NCBI GenBank assembly: GCA_013329175.1
Contig: DUKR01000031.1
Span: 1 to 32,459 of the forward strand
Direction: 5' to 3'
DNA length: 32,459 nucleotides
Origin: Candidatus Woesearchaeota archaeon
GTDB lineage: Archaea; Nanobdellota; Nanobdellia; Woesearchaeales; UBA11716
Position numbers and translations under genes: made by a program. Positions 21,531 to 29,413 of the stretch are shown one piece after another. The notes beneath the pieces were generated by a model. It searched no databases. It worked only from the letters and a program-made list of their open reading frames with translations, and was not told the origin of the DNA. The number at the start of each line of letters is the position of its first letter. Position 1 is the stretch's first letter.

Positions 21531-21962
21531 ATGGCAGATGCACATCTCAAGGAAAAGCTCGCAACCGCAACAGGCAGCATATCGGGCGCTGCAAGCATTA
21601 TGGGCTCCTGGCAGGTCTGCCACAGCATCTGCCTTGGGCTTATCGCACTACTTGGCATCATTGGCATCACCATCACAGGTATGCCCTTGCTTTTCCTCAA
21701 TAAGATTGCCATTCCGCTATGGAGCATAGCAGTCATCCTTCTGGGAGTTACCTCTTATTTGTATGTTACAAAAAAGTGCATATCAAAGAATCTTATCCTG
21801 CTCAACACAGGACTCATTATTGCTGGCATTCCCTTCCCAAAAGTCAGCAGCTTCCAGCCCTTATTCTGGATTATCGGAGGGATGGCCGCAATCTTTGGCC
21901 TGACGCTCTTCATCAGGGAAAAGCTTGACAAGAAAAAATGCAGGAGGCACCATCATGGATAA
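21531..21962 (+). CDS. Four-helix membrane protein with Cys pair and CRRHHH tail
   Basis: 143 residues, about four membrane helices. An N-terminal SWQVCHSICLGLIALLG puts C-x3-C and a His at the head of the first helix; VTKKCISKN holds another cysteine; the C-terminus is KKKCRRHHHG. These are plausible soft-metal ligands on both sides of a small membrane protein, as in mercury or copper uptake helpers, but I do not match it to MerC or MerT with confidence. It starts 12 bases after the DUF302 gene, and its end overlaps the next gene. Confidence 0.75.
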   Translation: MADAHLKEKLATATGSISGAASIMGSWQVCHSICLGLIALLGIIGITITGMPLLFLNKIAIPLWSIAVILLGVTSYLYVTKKCISKNLILLNTGLIIAGIPFPKVSSFQPLFWIIGGMAAIFGLTLFIREKLDKKKCRRHHHG

Positions 21963-22434
21963 CAACAAGGAAACATACCTGCTCTACGGGATTGTCGCTC
22001 TCGCAATCATCGTCCTCGCGTACACTGGCTACAGCGTCATTGGGCAGGGCATAATGCAGAAAGACAAGTACATCCAGACTGTCCCAATAACAGGAGAAGA
22101 TTCCCCCTACCAGGCAGTCTCTACAGGAAGCACAGGAGAAGGCGAAGTGCAGATAGAACTCAGCCCTCATGAGCCGCAAGGCGGAAGGCTTGCTATTGAC
22201 ATAGCAGCAAACACCCATTCTGTTGACCTCTCGCAGTTTGACCTGAAGGAGATAACCGCATTGCAGATAGGAACAAAGCAGTTCAGGCCTATTGACGCGC
22301 CAACTCTTTCCAGCCATCATGCCTCAGGCACTCTTACATTTGATATCGGCTCAGCTAAAACTGACGCATTCATTGTCATTATCACAGGCATCCCAAAGGT
22401 TGCAACGCGATCTTTCAGATGGGATGGAACATAA
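21955..22434 (+). CDS. Anchored extracytoplasmic protein of unknown family (NTHSVDL...SHHASGTLTF)
   Basis: 159 residues from ATG 21955, which has GGAGG six bases upstream (the track begins at 21925). One N-terminal membrane helix, then a beta-rich outer domain with QIELSPHEPQGGRL, AANTHSVDLSQFDL, a PIDAP stretch and SSHHASGTLTFDI. The His pair and the DTH/NTHSVDL pattern are reminiscent of uncharacterised domains found near copper and haem-copper genes, recalled loosely. No cysteines, so any metal site would use His. It overlaps the end of the upstream gene by eight bases. Confidence 0.75.
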   Translation: MDNNKETYLLYGIVALAIIVLAYTGYSVIGQGIMQKDKYIQTVPITGEDSPYQAVSTGSTGEGEVQIELSPHEPQGGRLAIDIAANTHSVDLSQFDLKEITALQIGTKQFRPIDAPTLSSHHASGTLTFDIGSAKTDAFIVIITGIPKVATRSFRWDGT

Positions 22435-22467
22435 AGAAGACTCCCAAAAGAGAGAGGAACAAGAACA

Positions 22468-22947
22468 ATGAAACGAACAATACTGTTAACTGCCCTGCTT
22501 GCAGCGGGCATTCTCATCCTTGCCGGCTGTGCGCAATCAGGCACCAACACAGGCGCAAGCGTAGCGGGGAAATCATCAGGCACCGCGATTACCATTTTCA
22601 AATCAGACTCCTGCGGCTGCTGCGGAGTGTACACTAAATACATGGATAGGGAAGGCTATAACGTAACCATCAATACTGTCAGGGACACCACAGCAATAAA
22701 GGAGCAGTACGGCGTCCCTGCTGCATTGCAGAGTTGCCACACAACTGTGGTAGGCGATTATGTTGTTGAAGGACATATCCCAAGTGAAGCGGTAGAAAAG
22801 TTGCTTTCTGAAAGGCCTGACATCAAAGGCATAGCGTTGCCGGGAATGCCATCAGGCTCTCCAGGTATGCCTGGCTCTAAAACTGGCGAATGGACCATCT
22901 ATGCGCTCAACAACGACGGAAGCTATGACGTGTTCATGAAGGTATGA
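22468..22947 (+). CDS. DUF411 putative metal-binding lipoprotein
   Basis: 159 residues. The signal region ends in LILAGC (lipobox-like), so it is probably anchored outside the membrane. The DUF411 core is clear: FKSDSCGCCGVYTKYM, a GVPAALQSCHTTVVGDYVVEGHIP stretch and GIALPGMPSGSPGMP. The CGCC cluster plus SCHT suits copper or another soft metal; DUF411 genes commonly accompany copper resistance genes. GAGAGAGGA precedes the start, and the stop overlaps the next start (ATGA). Confidence 0.92.
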   Translation: MKRTILLTALLAAGILILAGCAQSGTNTGASVAGKSSGTAITIFKSDSCGCCGVYTKYMDREGYNVTINTVRDTTAIKEQYGVPAALQSCHTTVVGDYVVEGHIPSEAVEKLLSERPDIKGIALPGMPSGSPGMPGSKTGEWTIYALNNDGSYDVFMKV

Positions 22948-23465
22948 GGATGAAGCTCAAGCCTCTTTTTGTACTGGCAATGGCCTCCCTGCTGTTCGCA
23001 AGGATAGCAGATGCCCATTGCCCCCTTTGCACTATAGGCGCAGGCGCACTAGCCGGAAGCGCAGCATGGCTTGGCGTCAGCAAGTCAGTGATAGGCGTAT
23101 TCATCGGAGCATTTGCTGTCTCCACGGGCTGGTGGATGGCAAGGCTCATTAAAAAGAAGGTCATCCCCTACCAGATGCCAGCAATAATTTTGGCATCATA
23201 CCTCCTGACCGTTCTGCCGCTCATTCCTCTGCTGAAAGATTATCATCCCCTCTACCTTTCGTGGCTTGGCACCTATGGCACAACCTACGCCATTGACGTC
23301 TTTTTGCTCGGAAGCATAGTTGGTGGCATCATCGTCTGCATCACACCCTGGCTTTCCGCAAAGCTCACTGCTCTGCGCAAGGGGAATCTCATTCCGTATC
23401 AAGGTATCAGCTTAACCTTTGGCTTGCTTTTCATTGCAGGTATCATCATGCAGGTGGTGGCATAA
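22944..23465 (+). CDS. Membrane protein with N-terminal AHCPLCT motif
   Basis: 173 residues: a signal-like or first helix ending at ADAHCPLCTIGAG, then about four to five membrane helices with conserved-looking GVFIGAFAVSTGWW and KKKVIPYQ elements, the latter repeated near the end (KGNLIPYQG). The HCPLC motif just after the first helix would put a CxxC and a His outside the membrane. I know of no function. The tight overlap with the DUF411 gene suggests the two products work together, perhaps with DUF411 handing metal to it (inference). Confidence 0.75.
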   Translation: MRMKLKPLFVLAMASLLFARIADAHCPLCTIGAGALAGSAAWLGVSKSVIGVFIGAFAVSTGWWMARLIKKKVIPYQMPAIILASYLLTVLPLIPLLKDYHPLYLSWLGTYGTTYAIDVFLLGSIVGGIIVCITPWLSAKLTALRKGNLIPYQGISLTFGLLFIAGIIMQVVA

Positions 23466-23466
23466 T

Positions 23467-23982
23467 ATGGGAACAAACGGCGCAGCTAGGGAACTGCAGG
23501 AATGGATGGAAAAGCTAAAGAAGTCAAAAACAAATGAAGCAGACCTTTCCCGCGACGAAGACTTAAGCATTGCTATTATGAACCTTATCAGCCTTGAGGA
23601 GCATTTCTATTTCACCGCAATGAAGACAGGCAACGGCTCGTACCTTGAGTTGCTTGATGAAGTAAGAAAGAAGCGCATTCAATTCCTCAAAAAGATTGTC
23701 AGGGATCCAAAGGGTGAGGAATGGTGCATAAGTAAGCATCTCCTTGCAGCAAGCATGCGCTTATTTGAAGTAGGCACAAAAGAATTGTCGGTAAAGGGAA
23801 AAGATGCAGCAATGCCATTTTTTCAATCAGGCTTTGACCTGTGGTCCATGTTTTTTTGCATTAATCTTGGGATGATAGAAGCCAAAGACATGAATCAGGA
23901 AGCGCTTCAGAAAGAGCATACCAGAACAGGAAAGCTCTCGGAAATGATGAAAAATATCATCAACTGCTGCAAAGAGTGGTAG
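23467..23982 (+). CDS. Soluble helical protein of unknown function
   Basis: 171 residues from ATG 23467, one base after the previous stop; the track's start at 23419 lies inside that gene. No signal or membrane helix. It is mostly helical, with distinctive stretches IMNLISLEEHFYFTAMKTG, GEEWCISKHLLAASMRLFEVG and FDLWSMFFCINLGM. It ends CCKEW. The LEEHF...H pattern could bind a metal, as in helical bundles, but this is speculation. Its place between copper membrane genes suggests a cytoplasmic partner. Confidence 0.7.
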   Translation: MGTNGAARELQEWMEKLKKSKTNEADLSRDEDLSIAIMNLISLEEHFYFTAMKTGNGSYLELLDEVRKKRIQFLKKIVRDPKGEEWCISKHLLAASMRLFEVGTKELSVKGKDAAMPFFQSGFDLWSMFFCINLGMIEAKDMNQEALQKEHTRTGKLSEMMKNIINCCKEW

Positions 23983-24050
23983 CAGGGCGTTATTGGCAAG
24001 TTTGCGGCATCAGTTTATCAATAGCAAAAAAGGACACTGGTGATGCGACC

Positions 24051-24680
24051 ATGATGAACACAACAAAAAAAATAATGGCATTACTTGCACTAACGATGCT
24101 CTTTGCAGGCATTACGCTTGCTATAGAGAGCGATGGGATGCACGGCTCCTTTGAGCAGGCTGAGGCACTGATTAACGCAAAGGCCACCTGCTCAAGCCTT
24201 ACCGATGAGCAACTGGAATTGATTGGCGACTACGTGATGGAGCAGATGCATCCCGGAGAAGCCCATGAAGCGATGGATGCTATGATGGGCGGCGAGGGTT
24301 CTGAAAGGCTTCGGCTTGTCCATATCAACATGGCACGATCATACTATTGTGGAGATGCGCAGGCAATGGGCACTGGCATGATGTATAGCGGCTATGGAGG
24401 AAACCGTGTAGGGATGATGGGTTCTGCAATGATGGGGCAAAACTACCCGGCAGCAGGAGACAGTGGATATGGCATGATAAGCCAGTACGGTGCATATCCT
24501 GGTGTCCAACAGGGATACAGCGGCATGGGTTCGATGATGAATGGAGGCTCCATGATGTACGGCTACAGCTTGTGGTATCCGCTTCTGCAGCTTGTGTACC
24601 TTGCTCTTGCAGCATTGGTTTTTGGCGCCATCTTCTGGTGGACGTACAGGCTGATAGCAAGAGAGAAGAAAAGAAAGTAA
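24051..24680 (+). CDS. Secreted Met/His/Gly-rich protein with C-terminal membrane helix
   Basis: About 209 residues from ATG 24051 (the ATG at 24054 is equally possible; GGTGATG upstream). Signal peptide ends near GITLA. A folded part follows: LTDEQLELIGDYVMEQMHPGEAHEAMDAMMGGEG, then VHINMARSYYCG. A Gly/Tyr/Met-rich stretch comes next (GMMYSGYGG, VGMMGSAMMG, GSMMNGGSMMYG), then a transmembrane helix (YPLLQLVYLALAALVFGAIF) and a basic tail. The Met clusters outside the membrane are typical Cu(I)/Ag(I) ligands, so a copper-binding or delivery role is likely. The MHPGEAHE...MMGGEG block looks like a conserved small domain I cannot name. Confidence 0.75.
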   Translation: MMNTTKKIMALLALTMLFAGITLAIESDGMHGSFEQAEALINAKATCSSLTDEQLELIGDYVMEQMHPGEAHEAMDAMMGGEGSERLRLVHINMARSYYCGDAQAMGTGMMYSGYGGNRVGMMGSAMMGQNYPAAGDSGYGMISQYGAYPGVQQGYSGMGSMMNGGSMMYGYSLWYPLLQLVYLALAALVFGAIFWWTYRLIAREKKRK

Positions 24681-24695
24681 TTGAAAGTCTCATTA

Positions 24696-24808
24696 TTATA
24701 GCAAAGTGCAGTAATAATGAAACTTTTAGATATGCACTTTGCTATACTAGCAGAAAACACAAATGTTCGATAATTAATGTTTTCTGCTATTACTGCACTT
24801 TGCTATAA
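24696..24808. repeat. 113-bp three-part inverted repeat with alternative pairings
   Basis: Outer arms: TATAGCAAAGTGCAGTAATA (24697-24716) and its exact complement TATTACTGCACTTTGCTATA (24788-24807), extendable by one pair. Inside, GCACTTTGCTATA (24734-24746) can pair 13 bases with the left arm. AGCAGAAAACA (24749-24759) can pair 11 bases with TGTTTTCTGCT (24778-24788), next to the right arm. The two-hairpin fold and the single long stem exclude each other. It lies between the Met-rich protein gene and the methyltransferase-like gene. It could be an insertion element (20-base ends, no clear target duplication), an attenuator or a terminator. Confidence 0.8.
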
Positions 24809-24835
24809 GGGCAATGCAGGAGTGACGAGGGTACC

Positions 24836-25498
24836 ATGCTCAGCGACGACTATGCCTACGGAAACTGGATTATTGTGGTTAGCCTGATAGCTCTTGCCCT
24901 CTTCTTCATCACAAAATACATTCCCTTAAGGACCAGGTTTGAGAAGCGGACTGGAGGAGTGCTGCTTGCCTTCTTTACGGCACTCTTTGCCGAGATGTAT
25001 GGCATTCCGCTGACAATTTACCTTCTCTCCTCGTTTTTTGGCGTGCAGATCCCCTTCACCCACCAGTATGGCCATCTCCTTGCCTATGCATTCACGTTTA
25101 TCGGCATCCCCATCCTCTATGGGTGGATATTCGTGATGGCAGTAAGCACCATCATGCTGCTCATAGGAATAGGCCTCATCATCAAGGGATGGAAGGCAGT
25201 CTATCATGCCAAAGGAAGCATGGTGACCACAGGCATCTACGCAAAAATCAGGCATCCTCAGTATACAGGGATTTTCATTATCATTACTGCATTCATCATC
25301 CAGTGGCCTACGTTAATTACCCTCATCATGTACCCTTTTCTTGTGGTGATGTACTACAGGCTTGCGCTTCGTGAGGAAAAAGAGGTGATGCTGCGTTTTC
25401 CTGCCAGATACTCAGCTTACCAGAGGAAAACGCCAATGTTTTTCCCTTCACTGCTGAAGCAGAAAATCAGGAGACGACTACCCAATGCAAAAGCCTGA
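24836..25498 (+). CDS. ICMT/PEMT-family membrane methyltransferase-like protein
   Basis: 220 residues with about five membrane helices. The C-terminal signature of the isoprenylcysteine carboxyl methyltransferase / phospholipid methyltransferase fold is clear: VTTGIYAKIRHPQYTGIFI (AdoMet-binding RHPxY), WPTLITLIMYPFLVVMYYRLALREEKE and MLRFPARYSAYQRKTP. Prokaryotic members are diverse and few have known substrates; some sit near metal-resistance genes. Substrates could be lipid, quinone or a cysteine carboxylate; the sequence does not decide. It lies between the inverted-repeat element and the DUF2933 gene. Confidence 0.85.
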   Translation: MLSDDYAYGNWIIVVSLIALALFFITKYIPLRTRFEKRTGGVLLAFFTALFAEMYGIPLTIYLLSSFFGVQIPFTHQYGHLLAYAFTFIGIPILYGWIFVMAVSTIMLLIGIGLIIKGWKAVYHAKGSMVTTGIYAKIRHPQYTGIFIIITAFIIQWPTLITLIMYPFLVVMYYRLALREEKEVMLRFPARYSAYQRKTPMFFPSLLKQKIRRRLPNAKA

Positions 25499-25535
25499 TG
25501 GATGCACCATCACCAAAGGAGAAAAAGAAAAACGC

Positions 25536-25613
25536 ATGACCGTGCGCCTTTGCACCATGCTTGAGGAGTGTGAATGCAATGAAGAAAACTGTTGCCGTAA
25601 AAAAAAGCCATAA
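25536..25613 (+). CDS. Possible 25-residue Cys-rich peptide overlapping the DUF2933 start
   Basis: ATG 25536 opens MTVRLCTMLEECECNEENCC then RKKKP and stop. Five cysteines in 25 residues (C-x5-C-x-C-x4-C-C) look like a Cu(I)-binding peptide. AAAGGAG lies about 14 bases upstream, which is far, and the 3' half overlaps the DUF2933 gene in another frame, so part of the pattern may be a by-product. Listed as possible only. Confidence 0.3.
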   Translation: MTVRLCTMLEECECNEENCCRKKKP

Positions 25614-25830
25614 CCACAGCAATCACCTGCTGCTGATGGCACTTTGCTGCATAGCTCCGATACTCATCGCAGCCCTTGCTGTCTATGCCTTTGGCCTCAA
25701 CAGGAGCTATCTTGCCTGGGCAGCTCTCATCGGCTGCATGCTCATGCACGTCTTCATGATAAAGGGCTGCCATAAGGAAGAAGAAGCAGGCATGAATAAA
25801 AACAGCAAAGAGCAGGAGAAGTGCCACTGA
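25579..25830 (+). CDS. DUF2933-like small membrane protein
   Basis: 83 residues from ATG 25579 (GAGGAG upstream; the track's TTG 25561 is less likely). A His-rich start (KKSHNHSNH) leads into LLLMALCCIAPILIAAL, a second hydrophobic segment, and LIGCMLMHVFMIKGCHKEEE; it ends EKCH. The CC pair in the first helix and the Met/His/Cys-rich second helix are typical of DUF2933 proteins found with copper-transport genes. It may bind or pass copper to the ATPase encoded 27 bases downstream (inference). Confidence 0.75.
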   Translation: MKKTVAVKKSHNHSNHLLLMALCCIAPILIAALAVYAFGLNRSYLAWAALIGCMLMHVFMIKGCHKEEEAGMNKNSKEQEKCH

Positions 25831-25857
25831 GTATGGTGGCAATAAAAGAAGTGCACA

Positions 25858-28113
25858 GTGGCTAAATACCCTAGCAATAAAGTGACTCTCGCACTCAAAG
25901 TGAGGGGTATGGACAACTCGCACTGCGTCCACATCGTAGGCTCTGCCCTCGACAGGCTTGAGGGCATCATTGACAAAAAGCTTTCAGCAAATGAAAAGGC
26001 AGCAATTACATTCAACCCCAAAATAGTTACTGCAGAGCGCATCAGGCAGATAATCAATGACGCTGGATACGATACCTATGAGGAAAGCACTGGCATTGCT
26101 GACCGGGAAAAGGAAGACCGCAAAAAAGAGATTCAGAGCCTGAAGAAAAAGACCTTTATCTCAGCAGTGCTTGGCCTTCCCCTTCTCTATCTTGCGATGG
26201 CTCGCCATATTGGCCTTCCCACCATTGAAGACATATCCCTTCTGGCTATCATCCAGTTCCTCTTTACAACGCCCATCATGCTCCTTGGCTATCAGCTCTT
26301 CACTAAGGGGTTTCGTTCCCTCATCAAGGCAAAGACAGCAAACATGGACACCCTCATCGCTATTGGAACAGGCGCTGCCTACGCCTACAGCCTCATAGCA
26401 TCAGCTTTCATCCTTTCAGGAAGCACCCTCTTTGGGAAAGAGGATATCTACTTTGAAGTTGCCGGTCTTCTTATCGTCTTCATCCTGCTTGGCAGATACT
26501 TTGAGGCAGTCGTTAAAGGCAGGACATCTGAGGCCATTAAAAAGCTCATGGGTCTTGCGGCAAAAACTGCCATCGTCATCAGGGATGGAAAAGAGCAGGA
26601 AGTGCAAATTGACGCTGTCATTGTCGGCGATGATGTCGTTGTCAAACCAGGGCAGAAGATTCCGGTTGATGGCGTTGTGCTTTCTGGCCATTCGTCAGTT
26701 GACGAGAGCATGGTGTCAGGCGAAAGTATCCCTGTCGAAAAGACAAAGGGAAGCAAGGTCATCGGTGTAACTATCAACAGGACAGGGGCATTCACCTTTA
26801 GGGCGACAAAGATAGGAAAAGACACCATGCTTGCCCAAATCATCAAATTGGTCGAGGATGCGCAGGCAAGTAAGGCTCCCATCCAGAAGCTTGCCGATAC
26901 CATCTCAGCCTATTTTGTCCCTGTCGTCGTTGGCATAGGCATCATTGCAGCGATCACCTGGTATCTTCTGGGCATGGGCTTTTTGTTCTCTTTCACTATA
27001 CTTATCGCTGTCCTGATTATCGCCTGCCCCTGCGCTCTTGGCCTTGCAACACCCACTGCCGTCATGATGGGCACAGGCAAAGGAGCAGAGCATGGCATCC
27101 TCATCAAGAGTGCTGAGGCCCTTCAGAAGACAGGAAAGCTCTCGGTAGTCATATTTGATAAGACCGGGACGATCACCAAAGGGAAACCCGAAGTGACTGA
27201 CATCGTCAGGGCAGGGACAGGAAGGCTTGATGAAAAGGAATTGCTCAGGCTTGCGGCAATCGCCGAAAAGAAGTCAGAGCATCCTCTGGCCGAAGCGATT
27301 CTTGCAAAAGCAAAGCTCCTCAAGCTGGATGTTCCTAACCCTTCATCATTCAATGCTGTTGCTGGCCAGGGTATTGAAGCAGCATCAGGGAGAGCCACAA
27401 TCCTGCTTGGCAACAGGAAGCTCATGCAGACAAAGGGCGTTCCCATAGATGGCATCAAAGGGCAGCTTGCAGGGCTGGAGCGTGAAGGAAAGACCGCAAT
27501 GCTCATAGCAGTCAATGGCAAAGCAGCAGGCGTCATTGCAGTCGCTGACACTATCAAAGAGCAGTCAGCAAAAGCTATAGCGAATCTTCAGGCAATGGGC
27601 ATTGCAACCTACATGCTCACCGGCGACAATGAGACTACTGCCAGGGCAATAGCACGTCAGGCAGGCATCCAGAATGTCCTTGCAGAAGTCATGCCTCAGG
27701 ACAAGGAAGAGGAGGTCAAAAAGCTTCAGGAGAAAGGCGAGGTTGTAGCAATGGTTGGCGACGGCATCAACGATGCTCCCGCATTGACGCAGGCAGATGT
27801 GGGAATTGCAATTGGCTCGGGAACTGATGTTGCTATTGAGTCAGGCGACATCGTTCTCGTGAAGAATGAACTGTCCGACGTAGTTTCCGCTATCAACCTC
27901 AGCCGCTACACTCTCAAGAAAATCAAGCAGAATCTCTTCTGGGCCTTCATCTACAATATATTAGGCATACCAGTTGCAGCAGGCATCCTCTATCCCTTCA
28001 CTGGGTTCCTCCTGAATCCAGTCATTGCAGGAGCTGCTATGGCCTTCAGCTCGGTATCGGTTGTTGCAAATTCACTGATGATGAAACGATATAGTTTAGG
28101 TAGGGGGAGGTGA
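25858..28113 (+). CDS. copA: Copper-translocating P1B-type ATPase (1)
   Basis: 751 residues, GTG start. The N-terminal HMA-like domain (about 8-75) has GMDNSHC where GMxCxxC is usual, so the chaperone-docking CxxC is missing. The transport core is complete: CPC in helix 6 (390-392), phosphatase VSGES (287-291), phosphorylation DKTGT (434-438), SEHP (473-476), TGDN (588-591) and GDGIND (634-639). WAFIYN (695-700) and [12 protein letters not shown] near the end match the Cu(I)-specific P1B-1 signatures. It should pump Cu(I) or Ag(I) out of the cytoplasm. The defective HMA suggests it does not take metal in the standard way. It is paralogous to the ATPase at 29966. Confidence 0.95.
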   Translation: MAKYPSNKVTLALKVRGMDNSHCVHIVGSALDRLEGIIDKKLSANEKAAITFNPKIVTAERIRQIINDAGYDTYEESTGIADREKEDRKKEIQSLKKKTFISAVLGLPLLYLAMARHIGLPTIEDISLLAIIQFLFTTPIMLLGYQLFTKGFRSLIKAKTANMDTLIAIGTGAAYAYSLIASAFILSGSTLFGKEDIYFEVAGLLIVFILLGRYFEAVVKGRTSEAIKKLMGLAAKTAIVIRDGKEQEVQIDAVIVGDDVVVKPGQKIPVDGVVLSGHSSVDESMVSGESIPVEKTKGSKVIGVTINRTGAFTFRATKIGKDTMLAQIIKLVEDAQASKAPIQKLADTISAYFVPVVVGIGIIAAITWYLLGMGFLFSFTILIAVLIIACPCALGLATPTAVMMGTGKGAEHGILIKSAEALQKTGKLSVVIFDKTGTITKGKPEVTDIVRAGTGRLDEKELLRLAAIAEKKSEHPLAEAILAKAKLLKLDVPNPSSFNAVAGQGIEAASGRATILLGNRKLMQTKGVPIDGIKGQLAGLEREGKTAMLIAVNGKAAGVIAVADTIKEQSAKAIANLQAMGIATYMLTGDNETTARAIARQAGIQNVLAEVMPQDKEEEVKKLQEKGEVVAMVGDGINDAPALTQADVGIAIGSGTDVAIESGDIVLVKNELSDVVSAINLSRYTLKKIKQNLFWAFIYNILGIPVAAGILYPFTGFLLNPVIAGAAMAFSSVSVVANSLMMKRYSLGRGR

Positions 28114-28150
28114 AATCCAAAAATAATCGCAGAGGTTCATTTAGGGAAAG

Positions 28151-28200
28151 CCTTTCTAAACGTTTTAAACTATAAATTTCAGCTTTTTAAACGGTTGGCA
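28151..28200 (+). promoter_or_regulatory. Putative promoter and operator upstream of the copZ-copA2 block
   Basis: A TATA-like CTATAAATTT (28171-28180) sits between two related half-sites in opposite orientation: CGTTTTAAA (28162-28170) and TTTAAACG (28187-28194). A repressor bound to both would cover the box. It is 105-115 bases before the CopZ start, so the leader would be about 85-90 bases. The rest of the 171-base gap (28114-28284) shows no ORF. Confidence 0.4.
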
Positions 28201-28284
28201 AGGCAATTTACAATACGAATGATATTAATACTACCCGCTGTTACAAAATGAAAAAAAAATAGAGAGGCCCCAGAGGGATTACAG

Positions 28285-28494
28285 ATGGCAAAAAAAACAC
28301 TTAACCTGAGCATAAAGGGCATGCACTGCCCAAGCTGTGAAGCGCTTATCAAGGACATTGCAGGCGACTGCAAGGCAGACGTCAAGTCAATCTCCCACAA
28401 GACCGGCAAAGCAGAGGTATCTATAGAAGAAAAAGACCTGCCAGCATTCAAAAAAGAGATGGCAAAAGAAGGCTATACGGTGGAACAGGTATGA
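28285..28494 (+). CDS. copZ: CopZ-like HMA copper chaperone
   Basis: 69 residues, a single HMA domain with the metal site intact: IKGMHCPSCEALIKD (GMxCxxC near residues 12-18), a KAEVSIEEK strand and a GYTVEQV end. Such chaperones bind Cu(I) in the cytoplasm and hand it to CopA. GAGGGA precedes the start. Its stop overlaps the next start as ATGA, coupling it to the HMA-membrane protein, which suggests direct metal exchange with that protein as well as with CopA2. Confidence 0.9.
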   Translation: MAKKTLNLSIKGMHCPSCEALIKDIAGDCKADVKSISHKTGKAEVSIEEKDLPAFKKEMAKEGYTVEQV

Positions 28495-29402
28495 CAACAA
28501 CAATCTATGTCCCTGACATCGAATGCGATTCCTGTGTCAGGCTTATCGGACGCAGGCTTGCTGGCAAAGGCATAACAGGCTACACCATAACAGGAGATAT
28601 CCTTCTTCTTGAAGATTCCGAGAAGGCAAATGACGTCATCAAGGAAATTAAATCACTAGGCTTCCGGGCATCAACAAGCCCATTTGACAGGAAGTCTTTC
28701 AAAGAGCGCTTTCGGGACTTCAGGGAAAACAAAGAGAAATACCAGACAGAGAGAGAAGGCATTGAGACAGCCTTAGGCGTCTTTGGCCTCCTGGCAGCAA
28801 TAACCATCGTGGCCTATGTAGGCTTTCTTAACAGAATCCCAAACTTCCTGCATAATTACGGCTGGTGGCTCTTCTACCTGCTTATAGCAATCACAGCAAT
28901 AGGCGCAGCTCTCTGGCACTACACAGCTTACCGGGCAAAATTCACCTGCATGGTTGGCATGATGGTCGGCATGACCTTTGGCATGCAGACAGGGATGATG
29001 CTTGGCGCAATAATTGGTGCGACAAACGGCTTCTTCATAGGTTCAATGATTGGCATGCTCATCGGAACAGCAGCAGGCGTAGTAACAGGCAAATGCTGCG
29101 GTGTCATGGGCATCATGGAAGGCATGATGGCAGGCGTCATGGGCGGCACCATGGGCCCGATGATTTCGGTCATGATGTTCTCAGACCATCTGCTTTGGTT
29201 CATGCCCTTCTTTATGCTCATAAACATCGTCATCATCATCGGCCTCTCCTATCTGCTCTTTGAGGAGGTCGTTGAGCAGAATAAGGAAATCATACGAAAG
29301 CCTGCTGACTTTCTTACCGTAGCGTCGCTTTCCATCATTGCAGCGTTCCTTCTTGGAGCGCTCATGCTCTACGGGCCAACATCAGCATTGCTCACATTTT
29401 GA
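28491..29402 (+). CDS. HMA-like domain fused to Gly/Met-rich membrane domain
   Basis: 303 residues. The N-terminus (1-65) is a short HMA-like domain with VPDIECDSCVRLIG (CxxC). After a charged helix come about six membrane helices. The centre is unusual: GMMVGMTFGMQTGMMLG, IGSMIGMLIGTAAGVV, GKCCGVMGIMEGMMAGVMGG and TMGPMISVMMF. Gly and Met recur at helical spacing around a CC pair, which would line tightly packed helices with thioether ligands. A copper channel or membrane copper reservoir fed by CopZ is a reasonable guess, but I know of no characterised homologue. Confidence 0.8.
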   Translation: MTTTIYVPDIECDSCVRLIGRRLAGKGITGYTITGDILLLEDSEKANDVIKEIKSLGFRASTSPFDRKSFKERFRDFRENKEKYQTEREGIETALGVFGLLAAITIVAYVGFLNRIPNFLHNYGWWLFYLLIAITAIGAALWHYTAYRAKFTCMVGMMVGMTFGMQTGMMLGAIIGATNGFFIGSMIGMLIGTAAGVVTGKCCGVMGIMEGMMAGVMGGTMGPMISVMMFSDHLLWFMPFFMLINIVIIIGLSYLLFEEVVEQNKEIIRKPADFLTVASLSIIAAFLLGALMLYGPTSALLTF

Positions 29403-29413
29403 GGTGAAAAACA

